Below, in pieces: positions 9,348 through 17,768 of a DNA stretch of 64,000 nucleotides. Numbering within the stretch: the first letter of the stretch is position 1; the number at the start of each line of letters is the position of its first letter. The DNA comes from Nostoc sp. HK-01 (GTDB taxonomy: Bacteria; Cyanobacteriota; Cyanobacteriia; Cyanobacteriales; Nostocaceae): positions 6,063,001 to 6,127,000 of the forward strand of contig AP018318.1 of the NCBI GenBank assembly GCA_003990705.1, written 5' to 3'. The notes under the pieces were generated by a model. That model did no database searches and was not told where the DNA came from. It worked only from the letters and a program-made list of their open reading frames with translations. A program made the translations under genes and the position numbers.

Positions 9348-10596
9348 AACACCAAGTTTGCAAAACGCGACCTTGTAATTCTTTGCCAAACCAAGGTGTA
9401 TTACTGGAAAGTGTATGTAGATTTTTCCTAGCAACTTTCCAAGTTTGTGTGGGATCAAATAAAGTTAACTCAGCTTTTTGATGGGGAGTCACTGTATTTA
9501 ATTTCTGTCCCAAACATTTCGCCGGATTAGCACTTAATGCTTGCCATAATTCTAATGCAGTAAATTCCCCAGTTTCGACCAGATTTTGCCACAGTAAAGG
9601 CAAGGCTAACTCCAAACCAATTGCCCCAGTTGGTGCTTCAGCAAAAGCTTGGACTTTTTCTTCATAAGTATAAGCTGCGTGGTCGATCGCGATCGCATCA
9701 ATTACCCCAGTGCGAACGCCTGCACGCAAAGCTTTCACATCGCTAGGATTGCCTAAAGGCGGGTCTAAATGCAAACTGGTATCATAACTTTGAATAGCTG
9801 CGGTATCTAATAACAAGTGCATCCAAGTAGTACTGGCGGTGATGGGTAAACCACCAGCCTTAGCAGCGGCGATTAATTCCACACTCCGCGCCGTAGAAAC
9901 ACGCATAATATGAACTTGTTGATTACCAGTAGCTGCAACTAATTCTAACAAAGAAGCGATCGCCGTTGTTTCCGCACTGGCGGGGACTGGTGATAAACCA
10001 AAACGCAGCGCATTGGCCCCTTCCCGCATAACACCATTAGAGGTAAGCTGGCGATCGCAAGGCCAAAAAGCTACAGGTTTATTCAACGGCTGTACATATT
10101 CCAGCACTCGCCGCACCAACCCCAAATTATCTAACGGATGACTATCAGTAAAACCAACAACTCCCGCTGCCGCCAAATCAGCCAATTCCGTCATCTGCTT
10201 TCCCGCCACATCTAAAGTAATTGCACCCCAGATATTCAGCAAAGGAGAAGCGCTGCTTTGCTTTTGCAACTGCGCCACAAGCGCCGGATGATCAATAGAT
10301 GGAGATGTATCCGGTAATATCCCAATTCTCGTAAAGCCGCCAGCAGTAGCAGCTTGCAACAGAGACGACAAAGTTTCCCGTTCTTCAAACCCTGGTTCGC
10401 CAGAGTGACTATATAAATCAACCAACCCAGTTCCTAGAATTAATCCCTGACAATTTCTCACTTGAGTATCAGCACTAATATTAGCAATTTGTGCCGCTAC
10501 AGCTTGAATCTGACCATCAGCAATCAAGACATCTCCTATTTGGTCAGTACCAGAAACCGGGTCAATTACTCGTACTTGTTGTAAAAGTTCAGTCAT
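9346..10596 (-). CDS. Dihydroorotase-like protein lacking metal ligands (probably non-catalytic)
   Basis: 416 residues with the overall amidohydrolase fold of class I dihydroorotase: N-terminal IDPVSGTDQIGDVLIADGQI, the EPGFEERETL segment, GGFTRIGILPDTSP, and a C-terminal beta-sandwich. The metal site is degraded. The family motif DxHxHxR reads D60-L-Y62-S-H64-S-G66, so the first His is Tyr and the Arg is Gly; the later double-His segment reads TTWMHLLL; the TDHAPH segment reads IDHAAY. Similar inactive partners (PyrC') support aspartate transcarbamoylase in other bacteria, so a structural role in pyrimidine synthesis is likely but inferred. Annotation pipelines would probably call this pyrC. 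Confidence 0.8.
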   Translation of the reverse strand: MTELLQQVRVIDPVSGTDQIGDVLIADGQIQAVAAQIANISADTQVRNCQGLILGTGLVDLYSHSGEPGFEERETLSSLLQAATAGGFTRIGILPDTSPSIDHPALVAQLQKQSSASPLLNIWGAITLDVAGKQMTELADLAAAGVVGFTDSHPLDNLGLVRRVLEYVQPLNKPVAFWPCDRQLTSNGVMREGANALRFGLSPVPASAETTAIASLLELVAATGNQQVHIMRVSTARSVELIAAAKAGGLPITASTTWMHLLLDTAAIQSYDTSLHLDPPLGNPSDVKALRAGVRTGVIDAIAIDHAAYTYEEKVQAFAEAPTGAIGLELALPLLWQNLVETGEFTALELWQALSANPAKCLGQKLNTVTPHQKAELTLFDPTQTWKVARKNLHTLSSNTPWFGKELQGRVLQTWC

Positions 10597-10635
10597 AAAA
10601 ATTATAAGTTAGGAGTGATGAGTCAGGAGTTATAG

Positions 10636-10666
10636 CAAGTGACAGGGGACAGGTGACAGGTGACAA
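10636..10666. repeat. Short tandem heptamer repeats (GACAGGT type)
   Basis: AGTGACAGGGGACAGGTGAC followed by AGGTGACAA gives four copies of a GACAGGK-like 7-bp unit between the DHOase-like gene and the phosphatase gene. Such short tandem repeats are typical of Nostoc intergenic DNA. Confidence 0.7.
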
Positions 10667-10798
10667 AATTAAAAGCCTTGTGGTGTCTAATGTTTCTCAT
10701 CTGTTAATGTCCTAAACTATGCTGTGATTGCTAATATTTAGGCTTTAATTTCACACTTAGCTTAATTCCTCACTACTTACTCTTCACTCCTCCTTGTT

Positions 10799-12148
10799 TT
10801 ATAATGCTCCAGCTGCGGTCTGATCAAGAACACCGCCACCCAAATGAGCCGTGATATTCATTGCTTGTAAAACGGGAAAACCATCAAGTCCGTTGGGGTA
10901 GTCAATAACACTCACTGCGCCATTACCTTGACGAAAATTCCAGAAGTTTTCGGCTGTTAAACCCAGAATATGACAAAGCAAGGTTTTATTAGTAGCATCG
11001 TGAGCCACTACTAATCCAGTTTTGAGTTGATTGTCTAATGCAGCTTGCACAATAGATTGCCAAGCAGCAACGCTACGTTCCCAAACTTGTTGTAAATTTT
11101 CTCCCTCTGGCATTTGTACCTCAGCGGGGATAGTTCGCCAACGGTGCAATTCCCCAGGAAATTCTTGTTCAATTTCTGCTTCTAACTTTCCTTCCCAAAG
11201 GCCATGACTAATTTCTCTTAAACCATCTTGCAGTTCTAACTGAATGTCTGGATGTTGACGCAATATAATTTCGGCCGTTTCTTGAGGACGTAGCATTGAA
11301 CTACTCACAGCAAAATCAATGGCTACATCTTTGAGAAATTCCCCGGCTTTTTGGGCTTGATTTCTCCCATTGTCATTCAAAGGAACGTCAATTTGTCCTT
11401 GAAATCTGGTTTGACGGTTCCACTCTGTTTCGCCGTGACGCACCAACAACAACCGCACTCCCTGATGACTGGGACGCAAGGATGGTAAACTTTCTCCTGT
11501 ATGTTGCGTCTGATTCATCGATTCTAGTTGGACTGGTTCATCCAATCCGCCAGCAAAGTTTAGTACAGTGACAGCACAGTTAGATTGCTGGATAGCATGA
11601 TAACGGCTGGGAGGAATGCCCAGCGCCGTGCTAATTAAGGCACGATTAATTCCGTTATGCCCAACGATGAGAATAGTTTTACCTTGATGTTGCAGCAAAA
11701 TTTCTTGCCAAAATTGCCTTGCTTGTGCATACAAAGCTAGAACCGGAAAATGCTCTCTAGTTCCCTCAGCATTGTTAACTAGCATGACCAATTCGTCGGG
11801 ATGTTCGTGCCAAATCCGATAGTCTTCAGCAAACTTCTGCTCGACATCAGCAGTTAGCATTGTTTCCCACAAAGGCAAATCGATTTCTAACAACTTATCA
11901 GAAGTCTGAACAACAGCAGACTCTGGAGTATTGGTTAACTCACCTTGAATAATCTCAGCGGTTAGTTTAGCTCGTTGCAGAGGACTGCAATAAATTGCAT
12001 TAAACGAAATATTACTGAGGGCTTTGCCTACTTTACTGGCATCTTGACGACCTTTTTCTGTTAACGTTGACGCATCCGTGCGTCCTTGAATACGCCGTTC
12101 AGCGTTGTAGCTACTTTGACCGTGACGCACAATGATGACACGAGTCAT
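10799..12148 (-). CDS. Tandem histidine phosphatase (phosphoglycerate mutase-like), two domains
   Basis: 449 residues holding two complete histidine phosphatase domains. Domain 1 (1-215) starts with RHGQSSYNAERRIQGR; domain 2 (about 232-440) starts with RHGETEWNRQTRFQGQ. Each also has the second catalytic His region (VGHNGINR and VAHDATNK). Family members act as phosphoglycerate mutases, phosphoserine phosphatases or sugar-phosphate phosphatases; the motifs alone do not choose between these. A GAGGAGGG ribosome binding site (complement of 12155-12162) supports the ATG at 12148. It is a single gene, 200 bp from its neighbours. Confidence 0.85.
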   Translation of the reverse strand: MTRVIIVRHGQSSYNAERRIQGRTDASTLTEKGRQDASKVGKALSNISFNAIYCSPLQRAKLTAEIIQGELTNTPESAVVQTSDKLLEIDLPLWETMLTADVEQKFAEDYRIWHEHPDELVMLVNNAEGTREHFPVLALYAQARQFWQEILLQHQGKTILIVGHNGINRALISTALGIPPSRYHAIQQSNCAVTVLNFAGGLDEPVQLESMNQTQHTGESLPSLRPSHQGVRLLLVRHGETEWNRQTRFQGQIDVPLNDNGRNQAQKAGEFLKDVAIDFAVSSSMLRPQETAEIILRQHPDIQLELQDGLREISHGLWEGKLEAEIEQEFPGELHRWRTIPAEVQMPEGENLQQVWERSVAAWQSIVQAALDNQLKTGLVVAHDATNKTLLCHILGLTAENFWNFRQGNGAVSVIDYPNGLDGFPVLQAMNITAHLGGGVLDQTAAGAL

Positions 12149-12210
12149 CGGCTTTGCCCTCCTCTATCTAAAGGATTAATTTTACTCTAAAGTGTTTGCA
12201 GAATAATCTA

Positions 12211-12245
12211 ATGCCGTGTGCAACTTTTTCAAACCTAACCCCCAA
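12211..12245. repeat. Solo left end of the GTGCAACT repeat element
   Basis: ATGCCGTGTGCAACTTTTTC followed by AAACCTAACCCCCAA matches the left end of the complete element at 38080-38200 with small differences. The palindromic core and right end are missing, so this is a truncated copy. Confidence 0.6.
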
Positions 12246-12359
12246 ATATACTTATTCATCCTGGAGATAGTTTGCTGGTTCTGCCTGTAGGTAGGGGTAT
12301 CCGATTATCCAGCCAAAATATGCTGGAGATTCGAGGCAGCTTCCCAGAAATTCCCACAG

Positions 12360-12941
12360 ATGGAAATTAATATGCAAACAGAAACAGAAGCAAAAACCTT
12401 AGCACCGTCGCTTCATGCAATTGGCAATACTATTCGCTGGACAGGTTGGATTACTTTCTGGCTACAACTAGGACTGGCTGTGGTTTCTGGTATAGCTGTA
12501 TTGTTTGCTTCAACTGGACGTGGCTTTGCTGACCAACCAAATGCAGGTTTGGGAGTTGGCATATTTTGGGCAGTCTGCGGGATTGTAGCTTTATTATTTA
12601 GCGTCTACTGGGATTTTCGCTATACTCGCCTTGGTAAACAATTAGAAAATCCTAATCACGCTTTACACCCTAGTAAAGCAGATACGATCGCCGCTATTAG
12701 ATTAGGCTTAGTTGTTAGTTTAGTCGGCATACTATTAACGCTTTTGGGGGCTGGCTCAACTTTAGGCGTTTTGGTCGCCAAATCAATTTCTCAACCACCA
12801 GGGGTAGCAATTACAGACCCCAACAAAATTATTCGGGCGTTAGATGTGTTTGTCGCAGTGGCAAATATTAATGGAATTACGGCTCACTTTTTTGGTGCTG
12901 TGGCTTCTTTATGGTTGTTGGAACGGGTGCATAAGCACTAA
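12360..12941 (+). CDS. DUF3611 family membrane protein
   Basis: 193 residues with four clear hydrophobic segments (near 25-50, 65-85, 115-140 and 168-188) and short charged loops, the layout of the cyanobacterial/plastid DUF3611 family. Function is unknown. Motif-like stretches include WTGWITFWLQLGLAVVSGI and SVYWDFRYTR. The start may be the ATG at 12360 or the in-frame ATG at 12372; neither has a strong ribosome binding site. Confidence 0.8.
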   Translation: MEINMQTETEAKTLAPSLHAIGNTIRWTGWITFWLQLGLAVVSGIAVLFASTGRGFADQPNAGLGVGIFWAVCGIVALLFSVYWDFRYTRLGKQLENPNHALHPSKADTIAAIRLGLVVSLVGILLTLLGAGSTLGVLVAKSISQPPGVAITDPNKIIRALDVFVAVANINGITAHFFGAVASLWLLERVHKH

Positions 12942-13067
12942 AAATTATAGAAATGACGCTAAAACACATGATTTTCTGTTTAATTGCGTCAGCCATTTGG
13001 AATTTAAACGCACATTGGGCATACTAAGGGAAAATTTAGGCAATCTTTTGCGCTACTCATCTCTGAT

Positions 13068-14999
13068 TTGGATGAGATGCTTAGAAGAAAGTCATTACTT
13101 GCAGGACTTAGCAAGATGGCGTTTTTCCCCTTTGTACAGCAACAATCTTCTCGGACTTTTCTGTGGAGTATTCTTAACACTATTACAGATCCCATATTTG
13201 TGAAAGATCGGCAACACAGTTGGGTGTTTGTTAATGATGCCTTGTGTCAGTTCATGGGTTATGAACGAGAATCACTAATGGGTAGATCTGACTATGATTT
13301 TTTCTGTAAAACAGAAGCCGATGTTTTTTGGGAGAGAGATGAACTGGTATTCGCCACAGGGGTGACGGATGAACATGAGGAATTAATCACAGATTGTCGA
13401 GGTGAAACCCATATTATATCGACGAAAAAAAGCCTCTTTTGTGACGAAGTTGGTAATTCGTTTTTAGTAGGTTCATTTCAGATAATTGCCTCCCAAGATA
13501 AAATTGAAGCTACTTTGCTGCTTCAAACAATCAATCAATTAAAACAAGAAATTCATGAACGCCAAGAAACAGAGAAGCGCTTTCGCAGACATAGTAATTC
13601 TCTACAGCAACTTGTGCAAAGCGAAAAACTACAACATGATGATTTTCAAATTGCCATTCAATATATAACGGAAGTAGCTAGTTTAGGTCTTGATGTTACA
13701 CGGGTTAGTGTTTGGTTATACACAGATAAACGTTTGAGCATTCAATGTGTTGACCTATATGAACAAGACAAAAATTGTCACAGTCATAGTTTAGAATTAT
13801 TTGTAGGCGATTTTCCTCAGTATTTTCAAGCTCTCAGGGAGGAACAAATAATTGCAGTTGCTGATGTGCATACTGATCCTCGCACTTCAGAATTTTCGGC
13901 AATTTATACAACCCCACTGGGAATTGCGGCGATGCTGGATGCAAGAATTTGGTCGAGAGGGGAAATAATTGGTGTAGTTTGTTGTGAACATTTGCTAACT
14001 CAGCGCCAGTGGACATTAGAAGAAGAAAGTTTTATCGGCTCAATTACTGACTTTGTGCGTCTAGCAATTGAATCACGCGATCGCAAAAACGCCGAAGCAG
14101 CACTGAGACAACAAACTCAACAATTAGAGGAGACACTCAAAGAACTACAACGCACTCAAACCCAAATGATTCAAAGCGAAAAAATGTCTTCTTTGGGACA
14201 GTTAGTAGCAGGTGTGGCTCACGAAATTAATAATCCAGTTAACTTTATTTATGGCAATATTACCCCGGCAAATAATTATATTCATGACATCCTCAATCTG
14301 ATTAATCTCTATCAAGAACACTATCCTTATCCTGTTGATGTGATTCGAGAAGAAATTATTGCTATAGACTTAGAATTTTTAATGACAGATTTACCGAAGT
14401 TATTATCTTCGATGAAAATAGGAGCCGATCGCATCAGGCAAATTGTCCTGTCTCTGCGAAATTTTTCTCGTCTTGATGAAGCAGAATATAAAGCAGTTGA
14501 TATTCACGAAGGCATTGATAGTACTTTATTAATTTTAGAAAATCGTCTGAAAGCCAAATCTGATTATCCAGGTATTAAAATTATTAAAGAATATGGACAA
14601 TTACCGCTTGTTGAGTGCTATGCAGGTCAACTCAATCAAGTATTCATGAATATTTTAACTAATGCTATTGATGCTTTAGAAGAACGAGATGAACAAAGAA
14701 CTCCCCAGGAAATTCAAGCATCTCCCAACACAATTAGGATTAGTACACAAATAATTAATCCAAATCAGATTGCGATTAAAATTGCTGATAATGGTCTAGG
14801 TATCCTAGAAGATATCAAAAAACGTATTTTTGACCCCTTCTTTACTACAAAACCCATTGGTAAAGGTACTGGTATGGGGATGTCTATTAGTTATCAAATT
14901 GTGACCGAAAATCATCATGGAACGATTGACTGTATTTCATTTCCAGGTAAAGGTACAGAATTTGTCATTGTTATTCCTTTAAAACAAGGTCAGGATTGA
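13068..14999 (+). CDS. PAS-GAF sensor histidine kinase
   Basis: 643 residues without transmembrane segments, so cytosolic. Order: PAS domain (about 30-145; ITDPIFVKDRQHSWVFVNDA), a coiled coil, GAF domain (about 195-345), a second coiled coil, HisKA-type region with VAGVAHEINNPVNF (phosphorylated His385), and HATPase_c with N, G1 and G2 boxes (NILTNAIDAL, DNGLGI, GKGTGMGMSIS). The GAF domain shows no phytochrome-type chromophore cysteine that I can recognise, so the signal is unknown. The start may be at 13068, 13077 or 13116. No partner regulator is adjacent on this strand; a NarL-type regulator lies 0.7 kb downstream in the opposite direction. Confidence 0.88.
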   Translation: MDEMLRRKSLLAGLSKMAFFPFVQQQSSRTFLWSILNTITDPIFVKDRQHSWVFVNDALCQFMGYERESLMGRSDYDFFCKTEADVFWERDELVFATGVTDEHEELITDCRGETHIISTKKSLFCDEVGNSFLVGSFQIIASQDKIEATLLLQTINQLKQEIHERQETEKRFRRHSNSLQQLVQSEKLQHDDFQIAIQYITEVASLGLDVTRVSVWLYTDKRLSIQCVDLYEQDKNCHSHSLELFVGDFPQYFQALREEQIIAVADVHTDPRTSEFSAIYTTPLGIAAMLDARIWSRGEIIGVVCCEHLLTQRQWTLEEESFIGSITDFVRLAIESRDRKNAEAALRQQTQQLEETLKELQRTQTQMIQSEKMSSLGQLVAGVAHEINNPVNFIYGNITPANNYIHDILNLINLYQEHYPYPVDVIREEIIAIDLEFLMTDLPKLLSSMKIGADRIRQIVLSLRNFSRLDEAEYKAVDIHEGIDSTLLILENRLKAKSDYPGIKIIKEYGQLPLVECYAGQLNQVFMNILTNAIDALEERDEQRTPQEIQASPNTIRISTQIINPNQIAIKIADNGLGILEDIKKRIFDPFFTTKPIGKGTGMGMSISYQIVTENHHGTIDCISFPGKGTEFVIVIPLKQGQD

Positions 15000-15008
15000 A
15001 TGAAACAA

Positions 15009-15037
15009 GCGTGTAAGGGTTTTGAAAACTTACACGC
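15009..15037. terminator. Hairpin between convergent kinase and small secreted protein genes
   Basis: GCGTGTAAG and CTTACACGC pair perfectly, and GTTTTGAAAAC between them can extend the stem. There is no long T run; its position between converging genes favours bidirectional termination. Confidence 0.5.
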
Positions 15038-15070
15038 CTATACCCCTTCATCCTATCCCAAACTCTTTAA

Positions 15071-15565
15071 TTAGTAATTACTAGCTCTTAAATCGTCAAT
15101 TACATCTTTACTAGCAGCGTTTTCAACATAGTGTTTTGCTTGTTCAATATTAACTTTGGCTCGATTACGCCAACCTACAGCAGAATGGTTATCTTCCTCT
15201 CTCTCTATATTCTTTTCTGCACTGCGTAAAAGTTTGTAAATACTGCGAAACTTATCTAAATGTTTCAATGAACTATCAATTGCTGGATAATTATTGATAT
15301 CTTTACGATCTAGGACAGCAGCTTTGTCAAGTTCGGCGATCGCTGTATGAACTTTAGAATATGCAGCTTTCTCTTCTTGAAGAACATTAGATTCATCGGC
15401 TTTTTGCAGAAGTAATTCTGCTTGTCGGAGGTCGCTGCGAGCATGAATATAATATGGATGTTTACCAGGGATATCAGCCGAGACTATACCATTACCTAAA
15501 GAAGCTGCAACTAATCCTAGCAACAAACTAACCGAAGTGATTCTATAAGTCATAACCTTGCTCAC
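15071..15565 (-). CDS. Small exported protein of unknown function with HPYYIHARSDLR motif
   Basis: 164 residues. Residues 1-30 are a signal peptide (VSLLLGLVAASLGNGIVSA). The mature part is alpha-helical and charged, opening with PGKHPYYIHARSDLRQAELL and carrying three more helices. I recall related periplasmic proteins in proteobacteria with a HPxYLxAxSDLRxA motif; their function is not known to me. The invariant His, Tyr, Arg and Asp could bind a ligand, but that is inference. Confidence 0.65.
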   Translation of the reverse strand: MSKVMTYRITSVSLLLGLVAASLGNGIVSADIPGKHPYYIHARSDLRQAELLLQKADESNVLQEEKAAYSKVHTAIAELDKAAVLDRKDINNYPAIDSSLKHLDKFRSIYKLLRSAEKNIEREEDNHSAVGWRNRAKVNIEQAKHYVENAASKDVIDDLRASNY

Positions 15566-15724
15566 CTAAATTCAGAATGAACACTTATCCTCTGATTTAG
15601 ACTGGTTTAATTCTGAAAAGTTTTGACAAATCCGTGTCAATGTTATGTCATTAATTCTTTTTAAATACGAGTGAAAAACGACATTCCGCCGAGTAAATTT
15701 TTAGCAACCGTCACATATTATTAA

Positions 15725-16402
15725 CTACACTAAACCCGATCGCAGTGCAACTACAGCAGCTTGAACACGATCATCAACTGCTAATTTGTTCATAATCCCG
15801 CGTACATGGGTTTTGACGGTGTTGGGACTGAGATAAAGTCTTTCGGCGATTTCTGGGTTACTCAAACCGTCTACCATCAGTTTTAAAACTTCTAACTCTC
15901 TTGTGGATAAGTTAGCAGTGTTTCCCGGCGTTGTGGGAGGTTTGAGGTTGTCAATTACTCGTCTGGCGATTTGCGGATCTAAATAGGTCGCACCATCAAC
16001 AGCAGCTGCGATCGCCTTTAATAATCTTTCTACACTCGCACCTTTGATACAATAAGCGTCTGCACCACTTGATAATGCAGCAATCACTTCAGTCTCGGTG
16101 GTGTGGGATGTCAACATCACGACATGAGTGTCTGGTAATGCGGCTTTAATTTGCTGTGTGGCTGCAATTCCATCCAGACGCGGTAAACCAATATCCATGA
16201 CTACCAAATCTGGCTTTAATTTTAAGGCGGCTTGCACGCCTAAATAACCATCTTCTGCTTGACCAACAATTTCTAACTGGGGTTGCGCCATTAATGACTG
16301 TTCTAGTCCCAGTTGCATCATTGGGTCATCTTCCACAATCAACACCCGCAAAACAGGTGTATCAGTCGGTAGATTCAAGGGATGGCTAGAATTGATAGAC
16401 AT
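15725..16402 (-). CDS. NarL/FixJ-type response regulator
   Basis: 225 residues. The receiver domain (18-135) has the acidic pair EDD (24-26), phosphoacceptor Asp70 in VVMDIGLP, Thr/Ser in MLTS and the conserved Lys in YCIKGAS. The C-terminal LuxR helix-turn-helix (about 160-225) has LSTRELEVLKLMVDGLSN and SPNTVKTHVRGIMNKL. It is a DNA-binding regulator activated by phosphorylation. It resembles the widely conserved cyanobacterial/plastid Rre1 (Ycf29) type, but I cannot prove orthology. No cognate kinase is immediately adjacent. Confidence 0.88.
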   Translation of the reverse strand: MSINSSHPLNLPTDTPVLRVLIVEDDPMMQLGLEQSLMAQPQLEIVGQAEDGYLGVQAALKLKPDLVVMDIGLPRLDGIAATQQIKAALPDTHVVMLTSHTTETEVIAALSSGADAYCIKGASVERLLKAIAAAVDGATYLDPQIARRVIDNLKPPTTPGNTANLSTRELEVLKLMVDGLSNPEIAERLYLSPNTVKTHVRGIMNKLAVDDRVQAAVVALRSGLV

Positions 16403-16412
16403 TTTTTTATAT

Positions 16413-16487
16413 AGTCAAGAGTCAAGGGTCAAGAGTCAACAGTCAACAGTCCAATAACTTTTGACTTTTGACTTTTGACTCTTGACT
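16413..16487. repeat. Heptamer repeats in inverted arrangement (AGTCAAG / CTTGACT)
   Basis: About five copies of AGTCAAG-like units (16413-16451) face four copies of the complement TTTTGACT-like units (16459-16487). The block can fold into a long hairpin between era and the response regulator gene. Confidence 0.75.
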
Positions 16488-16494
16488 AACTTCT

Positions 16495-17451
16495 CTATTC
16501 TTCCACGCGATAGCCAAACTCTGCCAAACTTAAGCGAGACTGTCGCCATTTTGGCTGGACTTTGACGAAAAGTTCCAGGTATACTTTGCCAGAGATGAGT
16601 TTTTGAATTTGTTCGCGGGCTGCACTACCAACGGCTTTGAGCATCGAGCCACCTTTACCAATTAAAATACCTTTTTGGGAATCACGCTCGACGTGAATGG
16701 TGGCGAGGACGCGGGTAATAGTTGCTGTTTCTTCTACTTTATCAATAGCGATCGCTACAGAATGTGGTACTTCTTCACGGGTTAATAACAAAATTTGTTC
16801 CCGAATTAATTCGCCCATAATAAACCGTTCTGGTTGGTCAGTTACCAAGTCAGGCGGATAATATAAAGGGCCAGTTTCTAAATTATCAATGAGTAATTGT
16901 TGCAGTTCGGGCAATCCTGTACCAGTCTTGGCGGAAATTTTGACTGTCGGCCATTGATTAGCTTCACCTAACTGCTGGTAACTTTCATCGATAAACTGGG
17001 AATTCTCTTGTTGTTGGTCGGTTTTATTCAGTCCCAAAATTACGGGTGTGTGGATGTTAATCAGTAACTCAGCAATATAGCGATCACCAGCACCACAAGC
17101 TGCTGTACTATCGACTACAAACAGCACCACATCTACTGATTCAATAGCCAGTTTGGCATTCCGTACCAATACTTCCCCCAATTGATGGTGGGGTTTATGA
17201 ATTCCCGGTGTATCGACGAAAATTATCTGTGCTTCTGTTGTTGTTAAAATTCCGCGCAAACGGTTACGTGTCGTTTGTGCTACTGGTGATGTAATAGCAA
17301 TTTTTTGACCTACTAATTGATTCATCAAAGTAGATTTACCGACATTTGGACGACCAATAATGCCGATAAACCCCGATTTGTATTCAGGAGGAGCTTGAGG
17401 AATTAATACTTCTCCTGAAAAAGAGAAGACGTGATTATCAATACTAGTCAC
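16495..17451 (-). CDS. era: GTPase Era, 16S rRNA maturation and 30S assembly
   Basis: 318 residues. The GTPase domain has G1 GRPNVGKS (33-40), G3 DTPGIHKPHH, G4 NKTD and G5 SAKTG; the C-terminal KH domain carries GILIGKGGSMLKAVGSAARE, which binds the 3' end of 16S rRNA. An N-terminal extension of ~25 residues precedes the usual family start, so a later start is possible. Single gene. Confidence 0.95.
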   Translation of the reverse strand: MTSIDNHVFSFSGEVLIPQAPPEYKSGFIGIIGRPNVGKSTLMNQLVGQKIAITSPVAQTTRNRLRGILTTTEAQIIFVDTPGIHKPHHQLGEVLVRNAKLAIESVDVVLFVVDSTAACGAGDRYIAELLINIHTPVILGLNKTDQQQENSQFIDESYQQLGEANQWPTVKISAKTGTGLPELQQLLIDNLETGPLYYPPDLVTDQPERFIMGELIREQILLLTREEVPHSVAIAIDKVEETATITRVLATIHVERDSQKGILIGKGGSMLKAVGSAAREQIQKLISGKVYLELFVKVQPKWRQSRLSLAEFGYRVEE

Positions 17452-17768
17452 CTTTTACTCCACCTTCATATTTTATAGATGAGATAAGTTAGTTCTGGGT
17501 TCAAACGCACAACAAACATATATTCACCCTGGAATTTTCGGGGTTTGTCATTGTTTCAGTTTAATCTACTACTAGAGATATTTGGCTACAAATATCTTAA
17601 AAATAGATGTTAAGAGCTAACAAACATCATGTTATCTCTCTTATATACAGTTGTGTTACATTGAAGCAGAGACTGTTATTTTTATGACAATCTTCTTTTA
17701 TTCTGAGTTGAAAATTAAATTTTTACCTTGCTGAAGATTTAAAACATCCTCTTATATTTTTTGATAAT
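17452..17768. other. 317-bp AT-rich gap, no gene seen
   Basis: Lies between era and the M48-like gene, both on the minus strand. I see no ORF, tRNA or strong hairpin; it probably holds the era promoter. Confidence 0.5.

Noticed and set aside
12844-13203. 119-residue frame overlapping DUF3611 and the kinase start
   Set aside because: Overlaps two better genes in another frame and has no family pattern.
17500-17530. tRNA-like GGGTTCAAAC sequence
   Set aside because: The flanks cannot form the T stem or an acceptor stem; no cloverleaf.
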